This document shows, one piece after another, positions 8,003 through 16,310 of a stretch of DNA of 63,640 nt. Origin of the DNA: Mycobacterium sp. (lineage in GTDB: Bacteria; Actinomycetota; Actinomycetes; Mycobacteriales; Mycobacteriaceae); contig JAOPWC010000013.1 in assembly GCA_025965895.1 (NCBI GenBank), forward strand, positions 1-63,640. Direction: 5' to 3'. Every line of letters begins with the position of its first letter. Position 1 is the first letter of the stretch. A program made the position numbers and the translations under genes. Under the pieces are notes generated by a model. The model worked only from the letters and a program-made list of their open reading frames with translations. It did not search any database and was not told where the DNA came from.

Positions 8003-9796
8003 TCAGAACCGGTAGTCGCCGAGCAGCAGCGCGGTCGCGCCCCCGTACGCATGCTGGGCGGTCTCGAGCACATGAGCCACCGACTGGCCGACCAGAGCAC
8101 CGATCGCCTCGGGCAGCGACGCGGCCGCCGGTTGCGACGATGGCCGTGGCCGGAGGAACTCCATCAGTGACGATCCGGGGTAACTGGCGATCCGCACGTC
8201 TTCGTCGACGTCGAGGCCGGCCAGGATCTTCGCGCGTGTGATCGCCGTGCTGAGCCCGCCGACTTCGTCGACCAGGCCGAGTTCGAGCGCGTCGGCGCCG
8301 GTCCAGACCCGACCCCGGGCCACCGCGTCGACCTCATTGACCGACATGTTGCGCCCTTCGGCGACGCGGGCCACGAAGTCCTGGTAGAACAGATCCGCTT
8401 CGGCCTCGACCTGCTCCTGCTGCTCGGGGGTGAACGGTGCGTTCGTTGACCAGGCATCCGCGTTTGCGTTGGTGCGTACGGCATCCGAGCCGACTCCGAG
8501 GCGTTCCTTGAGTCCGCGGGCAATGAGCTTGCCGGTCACCACGCCGATCGAACCGGTGATCGTGCCGGGGTTGGCGACGATTGCGTCCGCACCCATCGAC
8601 ACGTAGTAGCCCCCGGAGGCCGCGACGGCGCCCATCGACGCGACCACCGGCTTGCCACTGTCGCGGATGCGGGCGACCTCGCGCCAGACGGTCTCCGACC
8701 CGGTGACCGATCCACCGGGGCTGTCGACGCGCAACACCACGGCTGCGACCGCGTCATCGGCGGCGGCTTCCCGCAATCCCGCGGCGATGGTGTCGCCGCC
8801 GGCGCTGCTGGTACCCAACGGCAGCAGCTGAGGGCCGCCCCGGCCGCTGACGATCGGACCGGCCAGTGTGACGACGGCGATCGCCCGTTTGGCTTTGCGG
8901 CCCGGCAGCCGCGGCGCCGGGATCCCGGGGCGCGGGGCGGTGGACTTCGCGTACCGGTGTAGGTAAAGCCGCGGCGGTTCGTTGTCGGCGTCGGTGTGGG
9001 CCTTGGCTGAACCAGCTTCAGCGCCAACCAGTTCGGCAATGCGCGCATACGCCTCGTCGCGGAAGCCGATCCGGTCGATCAGGCCGCCGGTCACCGCGTC
9101 GTCGCGGAGCACCGGTGCCCGGTCGGCCAGCGCGTCCACCGCGGCCTGCTCGAGGTGACGCGACTCGGCGACGGCCTGCCACACCTGGGCGTGCAGGCTT
9201 TCCAGCAGGCGGGTGTCGGCCTCGCGGTGCGCGTCGGTGTAGCTGTCCTGTGTGAAAAGGTTCGCCGCTGACTTGTATTCGCCGCGGGCGACGAATTGAG
9301 CCTCGACTCCGGCCTTCTCGAGGGCGCCGCGCAGAAACAGCGCGTTGGTGGCGAAACCGACGAGCCCGACGGTGCCGGACGGCTGCATCCAGACCTCGCC
9401 GAAGGCCGACGCCAGGTAGTAGGACAGTGTCCCGGGGTATGTCTCGGCCCACGCCAGCGACGGCTTGACCGCGGTGAAGGCGGCGATGGCTTCGCGCAGT
9501 TCCTGCACGGGAGCCGCCGAGGCGGCCGGGACCTGCACCCGGGCGATCAGGCCCGCGACCCGCGGGTCGTCGGCGGCGCGGTGGATCGCGGTGACCGCTT
9601 CACGCAGGATCAGCGAACGGCCGCCGCCGGAAATGAAAGCGAACGGGTCGAAACCGCCGGTCTCGGGCGGGATGGCCTGCAGGTCGAGCTCGAGCACGCA
9701 GCCGTTCGGGACACCGTGGTGACGTGCGGTGTCGACACGGCGCACCAGCGCCCGTACGTCGTCGACACCCGGGATGCCAGGGGAGAACGCGAACAT
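8003..9796 (-). CDS. sppA: Signal peptide peptidase SppA (protease IV)
   Basis: 597 residues, family S49 with two tandem SppA domains. Predicted catalytic dyad: Lys175 in ARGEYKSAAN (N-terminal domain) and Ser394 in VAASGGYY (C-terminal domain), the arrangement of E. coli protease IV. Substrate-channel motifs RVDSPGGSVTGSE and GTITGSIGV are present. No N-terminal membrane anchor is evident, as in the M. tuberculosis counterpart Rv0724. It would degrade cleaved signal peptides or membrane protein fragments. Divergent from the oxidoreductase at 9829 across a 32-base gap, convergent with methyltransferase 3. Confidence 0.92.
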   Translation of the reverse strand: MFAFSPGIPGVDDVRALVRRVDTARHHGVPNGCVLELDLQAIPPETGGFDPFAFISGGGRSLILREAVTAIHRAADDPRVAGLIARVQVPAASAAPVQELREAIAAFTAVKPSLAWAETYPGTLSYYLASAFGEVWMQPSGTVGLVGFATNALFLRGALEKAGVEAQFVARGEYKSAANLFTQDSYTDAHREADTRLLESLHAQVWQAVAESRHLEQAAVDALADRAPVLRDDAVTGGLIDRIGFRDEAYARIAELVGAEAGSAKAHTDADNEPPRLYLHRYAKSTAPRPGIPAPRLPGRKAKRAIAVVTLAGPIVSGRGGPQLLPLGTSSAGGDTIAAGLREAAADDAVAAVVLRVDSPGGSVTGSETVWREVARIRDSGKPVVASMGAVAASGGYYVSMGADAIVANPGTITGSIGVVTGKLIARGLKERLGVGSDAVRTNANADAWSTNAPFTPEQQEQVEAEADLFYQDFVARVAEGRNMSVNEVDAVARGRVWTGADALELGLVDEVGGLSTAITRAKILAGLDVDEDVRIASYPGSSLMEFLRPRPSSQPAAASLPEAIGALVGQSVAHVLETAQHAYGGATALLLGDYRF

Positions 9797-9828
9797 TCTT
9801 GCGAGCCTACAGATAGCCGGAGAGTGCG

Positions 9829-10776
9829 GTGGCGACCTACCGTGGTCTGGTGAGGTTCTCGATTTCCATCCCGCAACGTGACGTGAACGGCTTCGACAGC
9901 GAGGGGGTGCGTTCGTACCTGGCCCGCGCAGAGGAGCTCGGATTCGAAGGGGGGTGGGTACTGGAACAGGTCGTCGGTCCGGCGCCGCTGCTGGCGCCGA
10001 TGGAGCTGCTCTCGTGGGCGGCCGCGTGCACCACCCGTCTGCGACTGGGGGTCGCGGTCATGATCACGTCGTTACACGACCCGCTGCAGCTTGCCGCGGT
10101 CGCGACCGCCGTGGACCGACTCAGCCATGGGCGGTTGGACTTCGGTGTCGCACCCGGTGGCGGGTTTCGGCCGTTCGCGGCCTTCGGTGTGGAGAAGGCC
10201 ACGTTCATCTCGACCTTCACGGAAGGCCTCCAGTTGATGAAGGCGGCATGGTCGGACAAGCCGAATGTGACGTTTCATGGCCGTTTTCGTGACGTCGACA
10301 ACCTTCCCATCCAGCCCAAACCGGTCCAGCGCCCGCATCCGCCCATCTGGTTCGGCGGCAACGCGCCGGCAGCTCTGGCGCGGGCCGTGCGCCTTGGCGA
10401 CGCGTTCATGGGCGCCGGTTCGTCCACCACGGCCAGTTTCACCAGGGCGGTGCCGATCCTGCGCCGCGCGCTGGCCGACCAGGGCAAAGACCCAGCGGGC
10501 TTTACCATCGGCAAGCGCGTGTACCTGAACGTCGACGACGACGCCGTCCGTGCCCGCGAACGGGTGATCGCAGGGTTGCAGCGGATCTATGGAGAGATGC
10601 CAGGCATCGAAGACGTGCCGGTGTCGGGCACTCCCGACGACGTCGTCCGCGGAGTGCGTGAGGTCATCGACGCCGGGGCGGAGACGGTCCTGCTCAATCC
10701 CGTCGGCGAGAACGTCGCCGAAGACCGCGAGCAGATGGAGCGCCTTGCGGCGGAGGTGATTCCGCGGCTCAGTTGA
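9829..10776 (+). CDS. Luciferase-like (LLM class) flavin/F420-dependent oxidoreductase
   Basis: 315 residues if begun at GTG 9829 (GGAGAG six bases upstream); an in-frame GTG at 9850 would give MRFSISIPQ, a more typical family opening. The fold is the TIM-barrel bacterial luciferase-like family: RLRLGVAVMITSLHDPLQLA, the segment LSHGRLDFGVAPGGG, and PPIWFGGNAPAALARA. Members use FMN or coenzyme F420 as hydride carrier, and mycobacteria have many. The substrate cannot be told from sequence. Convergent with rplO, and its final codons plus stop are repeated three times in the gap. Confidence 0.85.
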   Translation: MATYRGLVRFSISIPQRDVNGFDSEGVRSYLARAEELGFEGGWVLEQVVGPAPLLAPMELLSWAAACTTRLRLGVAVMITSLHDPLQLAAVATAVDRLSHGRLDFGVAPGGGFRPFAAFGVEKATFISTFTEGLQLMKAAWSDKPNVTFHGRFRDVDNLPIQPKPVQRPHPPIWFGGNAPAALARAVRLGDAFMGAGSSTTASFTRAVPILRRALADQGKDPAGFTIGKRVYLNVDDDAVRARERVIAGLQRIYGEMPGIEDVPVSGTPDDVVRGVREVIDAGAETVLLNPVGENVAEDREQMERLAAEVIPRLS

Positions 10777-10815
10777 GGGCCGGCTCAGCTGAGGGCCGGC
10801 TCAGCTGAGGGCCGG
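10768..10815. repeat. Three 16-bp tandem repeats between oxidoreductase and rplO stops
   Basis: The unit CTCAGYTGAGGGCCGG is present three times (10768-10783, 10784-10799, 10800-10815). The first copy holds the last Ser codon and TGA of the oxidoreductase; the last copy abuts the rplO stop. Each unit contains the palindrome CTCAGCTGAG (CTCAGTTGAG in copy 1), flanked by CCGG, so RNA from either strand can fold into hairpins. It could serve as a two-way terminator. Confidence 0.95.
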
Positions 10816-11256
10816 CTACAGTTCCGTGACGGAACCGCCCGCGGCGGTGATCTTCTCACGCGCGCTGCCGCTGAACTTGTGGGCGGTGACGTTGAGGATG
10901 GCGGTCAACTTGCCGTCACCAAGGACCTTCACCAGCGTGTTCTTCCGGACCGCGCCCTTTTCCACCAGGTCGTCGACGTCGACGTCGCCGCCGTCGGGGA
11001 AGAGCCGGTTGAGGTCGCCGACGTTGACCACCGCGTACTCGGTGCGGAACCGGTTGCGGAAGCCCTTCAGCTTGGGCAACCGCATGTGGATGGGCATCTG
11101 GCCACCCTCGAAGGTCACCGGCACGTTCTTGCGGGCCTTCGTGCCCTTGGTGCCGCGGCCTGCGGTCTTGCCCTTCGAACCCTCACCACGGCCGACGCGG
11201 GTGCGCTTGGTCTTCGACCCGGGGGCCGGACGCAGGTCGTGCAGTTTGATCGTCAC
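10816..11256 (-). CDS. rplO: 50S ribosomal protein L15
   Basis: 146 residues, GTG start overlapping the rpmD stop by four bases. The family signature is clear: glycine-rich [19 protein letters not shown] near the N-terminus and [18 protein letters not shown]. It binds 23S rRNA late in 50S assembly. Last gene of the spc ribosomal operon here; in M. tuberculosis sppA also follows it. Confidence 0.98.
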   Translation of the reverse strand: MTIKLHDLRPAPGSKTKRTRVGRGEGSKGKTAGRGTKGTKARKNVPVTFEGGQMPIHMRLPKLKGFRNRFRTEYAVVNVGDLNRLFPDGGDVDVDDLVEKGAVRKNTLVKVLGDGKLTAILNVTAHKFSGSAREKITAAGGSVTEL

Positions 11257-11474
11257 GTCTTGGTGCCCTTCGCCGTTGGCTTGTCATCGCTACCGGTAAC
11301 CGGCTCGACCTCCACCAGGTGGTGCACCGCGGCGATGAGGCCGCGAACCTGCGGGCTGTCTTCCCGGACAACCGAATGCCGGATCCGGTGCAGGCCCAGT
11401 GTGCGCAAGCTTTCGCGCTGCTTCCACCGCGCGCCGATCGTGCTGCGCACCTGGGTGATCTTCAGCTCTGCCAT
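11253..11474 (-). CDS. rpmD: 50S ribosomal protein L30
   Basis: 73 residues. Begins [20 protein letters not shown], with the conserved [12 protein letters not shown] segment. Two bases separate its ATG from the rpsE stop, and its own stop overlaps rplO. A small 50S protein of the spc operon, always between rpsE and rplO in this lineage. Confidence 0.98.
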   Translation of the reverse strand: MAELKITQVRSTIGARWKQRESLRTLGLHRIRHSVVREDSPQVRGLIAAVHHLVEVEPVTGSDDKPTAKGTKT

Positions 11475-11476
11475 CG

Positions 11477-12262
11477 CTATGCCGGCCCTTCCCGGTTAGC
11501 GGCGGCGGCGAGCGAAGCGCTCTCTCTACGGGCCCGCAGCATGCCGGCGGGCGCCACGTCCTCGATCGGCAGCCCCCGACGGGCCGCCACTTCCTCAGGA
11601 CGCTGCAGCAGCTTGAGTGCCGCCACGGTGGCGTGCACCACGTTGATCGCGTTATCGCTTCCCAGAGACTTCGACAGAATGTCATGCACGCCAGCGCATT
11701 CCAGCACCGCGCGGGCGGCGCCACCGGCGATCACACCGGTACCTGGGCTGGCGGGACGCAGCAGCACGACGCCTGCCGCGGCTTCGCCCTGCACGGGATG
11801 GGTGATTGTGCCGCCGATCAGCGGAACCCGGAAGAAGTTCTTGCGCGCTTCCTCCACACCCTTGGCGATCGCGGCGGGCACCTCCTTGGCCTTGCCGTAA
11901 CCGACACCCACCATGCCGTTGCCGTCGCCGACGATCACCAGCGCGGTGAAGCTGAACCGCCGGCCACCCTTGACCACCTTCGACACGCGGTTGATCGCCA
12001 CCACCCGCTCGAGGTAGTTGCTCTTCTCCCCGCTGTCGCGGCCACGGCCGTCGCGCCGGCCACGCCCCTCGCGGGAGTCGCCGCGCCCCTCGCGGGAGTC
12101 GCCGCGCCTCTCCGGGCCGCCCTCGCTGCGGGTTCCGCTCCCGCCGGTTCCGGTGCCCGAGGTCGCCGGCCTAGCGGCTCCGGTGCCCGACGTCGCCGGC
12201 CTAGCGGCTCCGGTGCCCGACGTCGCCGGCCCGGCAGCTCTGCTGCCCTGGTCCGCCATCAT
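11477..12262 (-). CDS. rpsE: 30S ribosomal protein S5 with an enlarged repetitive N-terminal extension
   Basis: 261 residues from ATG 12262 (AAGGA five bases upstream; a second ATG follows at once). The conserved S5 core starts near residue 79 ([20 protein letters not shown]), with the dsRNA-binding fold and GRRFSF following. M. tuberculosis S5 is about 220 residues, so this one has roughly 40 extra N-terminal residues. The extension contains three copies of a ten-residue unit ([11 protein letters not shown], residues 9-38) and two copies of DSREGRG (residues 55-68), each encoded by tandem DNA repeats. It is low-complexity and probably disordered on the 30S surface. Core function: translational fidelity and mRNA entry. 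Confidence 0.96.
   Translation of the reverse strand: MMADQGSRAAGPATSGTGAARPATSGTGAARPATSGTGTGGSGTRSEGGPERRGDSREGRGDSREGRGRRDGRGRDSGEKSNYLERVVAINRVSKVVKGGRRFSFTALVIVGDGNGMVGVGYGKAKEVPAAIAKGVEEARKNFFRVPLIGGTITHPVQGEAAAGVVLLRPASPGTGVIAGGAARAVLECAGVHDILSKSLGSDNAINVVHATVAALKLLQRPEEVAARRGLPIEDVAPAGMLRARRESASLAAAANREGPA
12063..12104 (-). repeat. 21-bp tandem duplication inside rpsE
   Basis: Two identical 21-bp units (12063-12083 and 12084-12104) encode the doubled DSREGRG peptide. The unit is a multiple of three, so the frame is kept. Confidence 0.95.
12146..12235 (-). repeat. 30-bp tandem repeat (three units) inside rpsE
   Basis: Units at 12146-12175, 12176-12205 and 12206-12235 differ at only a few positions and encode the repeated ten-residue PATSGTG peptide. 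Copies two and three are the more alike, suggesting recent expansion and a potentially variable copy number between strains. Confidence 0.95.
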
Positions 12263-12284
12263 GTAATCCTTCCGTTGTTCGTCA

Positions 12285-12701
12285 TCAGAACCTCAGCCCG
12301 CCTTCACGCGCAGCATCGGCCAGCGCCGCGATCCGCCCGCCGTAGGTGTAGCCACCCCGGTCGAACACCACGGCGTCAATGCCGGCGGCCTTGGCACGCT
12401 CGGCGATCAGCCGGCCCACCCGCACACTGTGGGCCTTCTTGTCTCCCTCCACGGCGCGCACGTCCGCCTCCGTCGACGACGCCGCGGCCACCGTGGTGCC
12501 GCTGATATCGTCGACGAGCTGCACGTGGATGTGCCGCGAGGACCGGTGGATGACCAGCCGCGGCCGCTGCGCGGTGCCGGAGACCTTCTTGCGCAGCCGG
12601 GCGTGACGGCGCAGCCGTGAAATCCGGCGAGTGGCCGAAACTCTCTGGCCCACCGGCTTGTGCGTCGAATTCGCTTGTGTGTTCGTCTGTGTGGGAGCCA
12701 T
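12285..12701 (-). CDS. rplR: 50S ribosomal protein L18
   Basis: 138 residues. After a short Thr/Gln-rich leader the L18 core [19 protein letters not shown] and [20 protein letters not shown] are diagnostic. It joins L5 in binding 5S rRNA and attaching it to 23S rRNA. Located between rplF and rpsE in the spc operon with short gaps. Confidence 0.98.
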   Translation of the reverse strand: MAPTQTNTQANSTHKPVGQRVSATRRISRLRRHARLRKKVSGTAQRPRLVIHRSSRHIHVQLVDDISGTTVAAASSTEADVRAVEGDKKAHSVRVGRLIAERAKAAGIDAVVFDRGGYTYGGRIAALADAAREGGLRF

Positions 12702-12703
12702 CT

Positions 12704-13243
12704 CTACTTGCCTGTCTTTCCGACCTTGCGGCGGATCTGCTCACCCTCGTAGCGCACGCCCTTGCCCTTGTAAGGGTCGGGGCGGCGCAACCGGCGGATG
12801 TTCGCCGAGACCTGGCCGACCTTCTGCTTGTCGATCCCCGACACCGAGAACCGGGTCGGGGTCTCGACCGTGAAGGTGATGCCCTCGGGCGCCTCGATCA
12901 CCACCGGGTGGCTGTAGCCCAGCGCGAACTCCAGGTTCGAGCCCCGCTGCTGTACGCGGTAGCCGACGCCGAATATCTCCATCCTGTTGGTGTAGCCCTG
13001 CGTCACGCCGGTCACCAGGTTCGACACCAGCGTCCGAGACAACCCGTGCAGCGAGCGGTTGTGCCGTTCGTCGTCGGGGCGGGTCACCACGATCGCACCG
13101 TCGTCGTTGCGCGACACAGTCATCGGCTCCGCGACGTCCAACTCCAGGCTGCCCTTGGGGCCCGTCACGGAGACGTTCTGCCCGTTGATCGTCACGTCGA
13201 CCCCGGCCGGAACCGGGATCGGCTGCTTACCAATGCGCGACAT
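12704..13243 (-). CDS. rplF: 50S ribosomal protein L6
   Basis: 179 residues, ATG start. Begins [15 protein letters not shown] and ends with the family signature [21 protein letters not shown]6 sits near the factor-binding site and sarcin-ricin loop of 23S rRNA. Two bases separate it from rplR; transcribed as part of the spc operon. Confidence 0.98.
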   Translation of the reverse strand: MSRIGKQPIPVPAGVDVTINGQNVSVTGPKGSLELDVAEPMTVSRNDDGAIVVTRPDDERHNRSLHGLSRTLVSNLVTGVTQGYTNRMEIFGVGYRVQQRGSNLEFALGYSHPVVIEAPEGITFTVETPTRFSVSGIDKQKVGQVSANIRRLRRPDPYKGKGVRYEGEQIRRKVGKTGK

Positions 13244-13256
13244 GTCTACTTCCCCC

Positions 13257-13655
13257 TCACCACACGTAAGCGAGGACTTCGCCGCCCACGCCCTGTCTAG
13301 CCGCCTGGCGGTCCGTGAGCAGACCCGACGACGTGGAGATGATCGCCACGCCCAGGCCGCCCAGAACCCGCGGCAGATTGGTGGATTTCGCGTAGACCCG
13401 AAGGCCGGGCTTGGACACCCGGCGCAGCCCCGCGATGCTTCGCTCGCGGCTCGGGCCGTACTTCAAGTCCACGATCAGCTTTTTGCCCACGCGCGCATCC
13501 TCGACGTGGTAGTCGGAGATGTAGCCCTCGCGCTTGAGGATCTCGGCCATGTTGGCCTTGATCTTCGAGTGCGGCAGTTCCACCTCGTCGTGGTACGCCG
13601 AATTGGCGTTGCGCAGACGCGTCAAGAAGTCTGCGATCGGGTCCGTCATTGTCAT
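13257..13655 (-). CDS. rpsH: 30S ribosomal protein S8
   Basis: 132 residues. The start at 13655 gives [17 protein letters not shown]; an in-frame ATG two codons later is equally possible. The C-terminal [12 protein letters not shown] signature for 16S rRNA binding is present. In E. coli S8 represses its own operon by binding mRNA near rplE; whether this holds here cannot be judged. Confidence 0.98.
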   Translation of the reverse strand: MTMTDPIADFLTRLRNANSAYHDEVELPHSKIKANMAEILKREGYISDYHVEDARVGKKLIVDLKYGPSRERSIAGLRRVSKPGLRVYAKSTNLPRVLGGLGVAIISTSSGLLTDRQAARQGVGGEVLAYVW

Positions 13656-13741
13656 GACAGCGATGTCACCTTCCTCGCGGTGGTTCCCCTACTGAGGGCC
13701 TTCCGCGTACCTTTCTCTCGTGGACTGTTCAAGTTCCGCAA

Positions 13742-13927
13742 TTACCAGCTACTCTTCTGCACACCCGGCAACTCGCCGGCGTGGGCCATCTCGCGCAGGC
13801 AGATGCGGCACAGGCCGAACTTGCGGTACACCGCGTGCGGGCGACCGCACCTGTTGCACCGGGTGTAAGCGCGCACCTTGAACTTCGGCTTGCGCTGCGC
13901 CTTGATGATCAGAGCCTTTTTTGCCAT
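13742..13927 (-). CDS. rpsN: 30S ribosomal protein S14, zinc-binding (C+) type
   Basis: 61 residues, the short form. Two CxxC pairs (Cys24/Cys27 and Cys40/Cys43, in CNRCGRPH and FGLCRICLR) bind zinc. Mycobacteria also carry a longer zinc-free paralog elsewhere that replaces this one when zinc is scarce; this is the main, zinc-dependent copy. It lies four bases after rplE in the spc operon. Confidence 0.98.
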   Translation of the reverse strand: MAKKALIIKAQRKPKFKVRAYTRCNRCGRPHAVYRKFGLCRICLREMAHAGELPGVQKSSW

Positions 13928-13931
13928 CTGT

Positions 13932-14495
13932 TCAGTTCTCCTTGAACGGAAAGCCGAGTTGCCGCAACAGCGCCCGCCCTTCGTCGTCGGTCGTCGCCGA
14001 GGTGACGACGGTGATGTCCATGCCGCGCGGCCGGTCGATCGAGTCCACGTCGATCTCGTGAAACACCGACTGCTCGGTCAACCCGAATGTGTAGTTGCCC
14101 GCGCCGTCGAACTGCTTCGGCGACAACCCGCGGAAGTCGCGGATACGCGGCAACGCGATCGAGATCAACCGGTCGAGGAACTCCCACATCCGGTCGCCGC
14201 GCAACGTGACACGCGCACCGATCGGCATCCCCTCGCGCAGCTTGAACTGCGCGATCGATTTGCGGGCGCGGCGTACCTCGGGCTTCTGGCCGGTGATCGC
14301 GGCAAGGTCGTTGACCGCGCCGTTGATCAGCTTCGCGTCGCGGGCGGCGTCACCGACGCCCATGTTGACAACGACTTTGACCACGCCCGGGATCTGCATC
14401 ACGTTGGCATAGCCGAACTGCGATTGCAGTGCATCCCGGATCTGTTCGCGGTAGCGGAGCTTGAGCCTGGGCTGAACCTTTTCTGCGGTGGTCAT
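13932..14495 (-). CDS. rplE: 50S ribosomal protein L5
   Basis: 187 residues, ATG overlapping the rplX stop by one base. Contains [16 protein letters not shown] and the C-terminal segment [21 protein letters not shown] typical of L5. It binds 5S rRNA and contacts tRNA in the P site. Confidence 0.98.
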   Translation of the reverse strand: MTTAEKVQPRLKLRYREQIRDALQSQFGYANVMQIPGVVKVVVNMGVGDAARDAKLINGAVNDLAAITGQKPEVRRARKSIAQFKLREGMPIGARVTLRGDRMWEFLDRLISIALPRIRDFRGLSPKQFDGAGNYTFGLTEQSVFHEIDVDSIDRPRGMDITVVTSATTDDEGRALLRQLGFPFKEN

Positions 14496-14812
14496 CAGAT
14501 GTCCTTGCCGTTGCGACGGGAAGTGCGGACCTTCTTGCCGGTCTCTTCGTCGATGCGGTATCCGACGCGGGCCGGCTTGCCGTCAGAGTCGACGATCATC
14601 ACGTTCGACACGTGGATGGGCGCCTCCTGTGTGACGATCCCGCCAGACTGCGCCCCGCGCTGGTTGGTCGAGATCGGGGTGTGCTTCTTGATCCGGTTGA
14701 CGCCCTCGACCAGCACCTTGTTGGCCGCAGGGTAGGACTTCAGCACCTTGCCCTTGGCGCCCTTGTCCTTACCGGAGATCACGAGCACGGTGTCGCCCTT
14801 GTGGATCTTCAT
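14495..14812 (-). CDS. rplX: 50S ribosomal protein L24
   Basis: 105 residues. The KOW motif [20 protein letters not shown] opens the protein. L24 is an early-binding initiator of 50S assembly. Its ATG directly follows the rplN stop with no gap. Confidence 0.98.
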   Translation of the reverse strand: MKIHKGDTVLVISGKDKGAKGKVLKSYPAANKVLVEGVNRIKKHTPISTNQRGAQSGGIVTQEAPIHVSNVMIVDSDGKPARVGYRIDEETGKKVRTSRRNGKDI

Positions 14813-15181
14813 CTACAGCACCTCCGGAGCCAGCGAAACGATCTTCATGAACCGCTTCTCACGCAGTTCGCGGCCGACGGGCCCGAAGATGCGGGTTCCA
14901 CGGGGGTCATTGTCAGGTCGCAGGATGACCGCTGCGTTCTCGTCGAACTTGATATAGCTGCCGTCGGGACGCCTGCGCTCCTTGGCCGTGCGCACCACAA
15001 CGGCCTTGACGACATCGCCGCGCTTGACGTTGCCGCCCGGGATGGCTTCTTTGACGGTCGCCACGATGACATCGCCGATGCCGGCGTAGCGTCGCGACGA
15101 CCCGCCGAGCACCCGGATGCACAAGATTTCCTTGGCACCCGTGTTGTCGGCGACCTTCAGCCGCGATTCTTGCTGAATCAC
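14813..15181 (-). CDS. rplN: 50S ribosomal protein L14
   Basis: 122 residues from GTG 15181 with AGGAG just upstream; longer open-frame extensions have no homology. Begins [18 protein letters not shown] and carries [14 protein letters not shown]. First gene of the spc transcription unit here, with its own promoter and a leader of about 150 bases. Confidence 0.97.
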   Translation of the reverse strand: MIQQESRLKVADNTGAKEILCIRVLGGSSRRYAGIGDVIVATVKEAIPGGNVKRGDVVKAVVVRTAKERRRPDGSYIKFDENAAVILRPDNDPRGTRIFGPVGRELREKRFMKIVSLAPEVL

Positions 15182-15341
15182 AAGAGCTCCTGACGTGGTG
15201 TATCTGTGCACGCCAGGTGGCGTCGAGCCGCTGAGCCAAAGCCCAGCTGTGACCTGACATGCGCGGTCTTGCGTTACCCAAGAGCACGCGGGGCCGACGG
15301 CGGTGAGCCGCCAGCCGAGGTCTGCCCAAGGCAACCCTTAG

Positions 15342-15370
15342 ATTCTAGGGGACGACCTGCATCTTGCCAA
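15342..15370 (-). promoter_or_regulatory. Housekeeping (SigA-type) promoter of the spc operon
   Basis: Minus-strand TTGGCA (15370-15365), 17-base spacer, TAGAAT (15347-15342). Transcription would start near 15335 and produce a leader of about 150 bases before rplN. The leader contains small inverted repeats (for example GGCGG-TGAG-CCGCC and ACGCCA-GG-TGGCGT) that might form a regulatory structure. Confidence 0.78.
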
Positions 15371-15388
15371 ATCCGCGCTGGTCAGGCC

Positions 15389-16282
15389 TCAGGCGCGGCG
15401 CAGGTCGGCCACACAGCGGAACCCGATGTGTGTGGTGGCGCTGTCCTGGGACTGCGGTGAGCGCGCTGCCGGGCGGTAGCGATGGCAATACTCCGGGGCG
15501 CACAAATGAGAGCCGCCCTTCAGCGTCTGGTTCACGCTCGGATCCGCGGGCCTCACCGGTGCGCAACACGGCGAGGGCTGCGCGGCCCCGACGCGGTGGT
15601 GTGCTGAGTACCGGGTGGTCGTCCACTCCCAGACATTGCCGATCATGTCGACGAGGCCGAAACCGTTGGGCGGAAAAGTCCCGACCGGTGACGTGCCACA
15701 CCAACCGAGTGCGCCGTCGTTGCGATACGGGAAGCGGCCCTGCCAGGTGTTGGCCATCAGTCGGCCGCCGGGACTGGGATCATCACCCCACGGATACACG
15801 GTCGCGGACCCGGCCCTGGCGGCGTACTCCCATTCAGCCTCGGTGGGCAGTCGCCTGCCGGCCCAGCGGGCATACGCGTGGGCATCGGGATAGGCGATCT
15901 GCACGACCGGATGGTCCGGCCCCGCATCGATGGCGCTGTCGGGCCCGAACGGCTGCCGCCAACTCGCGCCGGGCACCCAATCCCACCACTCCCGCCAGTC
16001 TCTGAGGTCGACCGGACCGGTGGCGGGACAGAACACAAGCGCCCCAGGCTGTAGCTCGGCCTTCGCCACGCCCGGGTACAGCGCCGGGTCCAGCGGCTGC
16101 TCGGCGACGGTCACATATCCCGTCTGCGAGACGAACTCGGCGAACTTCGCATTGGTCACCGGATGCCGCTCGATGGCGAAACCGGCGACGGTCGCGGTGT
16201 GCATCGGCGCCTCTTCCGGGTAGAAGCCCGTCGAGCCCATGCGGAACGATCCGCCCGGCACCTCGATGAGCTCGGTCAGCAT
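15389..16282 (-). CDS. Formylglycine-generating enzyme (sulfatase-activating oxygenase)
   Basis: 297 residues. Converts the active-site cysteine of sulfatases to formylglycine using copper and oxygen. The catalytic cysteine pair is visible as Cys261 and Cys266 in GGSHLCAPEYCHRYR, spaced five apart as in the Streptomyces coelicolor enzyme. Other family landmarks are RLPTEAEWEYAARAG and the N-terminal VPGGSFRMGS. It sits 28 bases downstream of the arylsulfatase gene, its obvious client, and both are likely in one transcript. Equivalent to M. tuberculosis Rv0712. Confidence 0.93.
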   Translation of the reverse strand: MLTELIEVPGGSFRMGSTGFYPEEAPMHTATVAGFAIERHPVTNAKFAEFVSQTGYVTVAEQPLDPALYPGVAKAELQPGALVFCPATGPVDLRDWREWWDWVPGASWRQPFGPDSAIDAGPDHPVVQIAYPDAHAYARWAGRRLPTEAEWEYAARAGSATVYPWGDDPSPGGRLMANTWQGRFPYRNDGALGWCGTSPVGTFPPNGFGLVDMIGNVWEWTTTRYSAHHRVGAAQPSPCCAPVRPADPSVNQTLKGGSHLCAPEYCHRYRPAARSPQSQDSATTHIGFRCVADLRRA

Positions 16283-16310
16283 GCGACCAGGGTAGACGCG
16301 CCCGCCGCGG

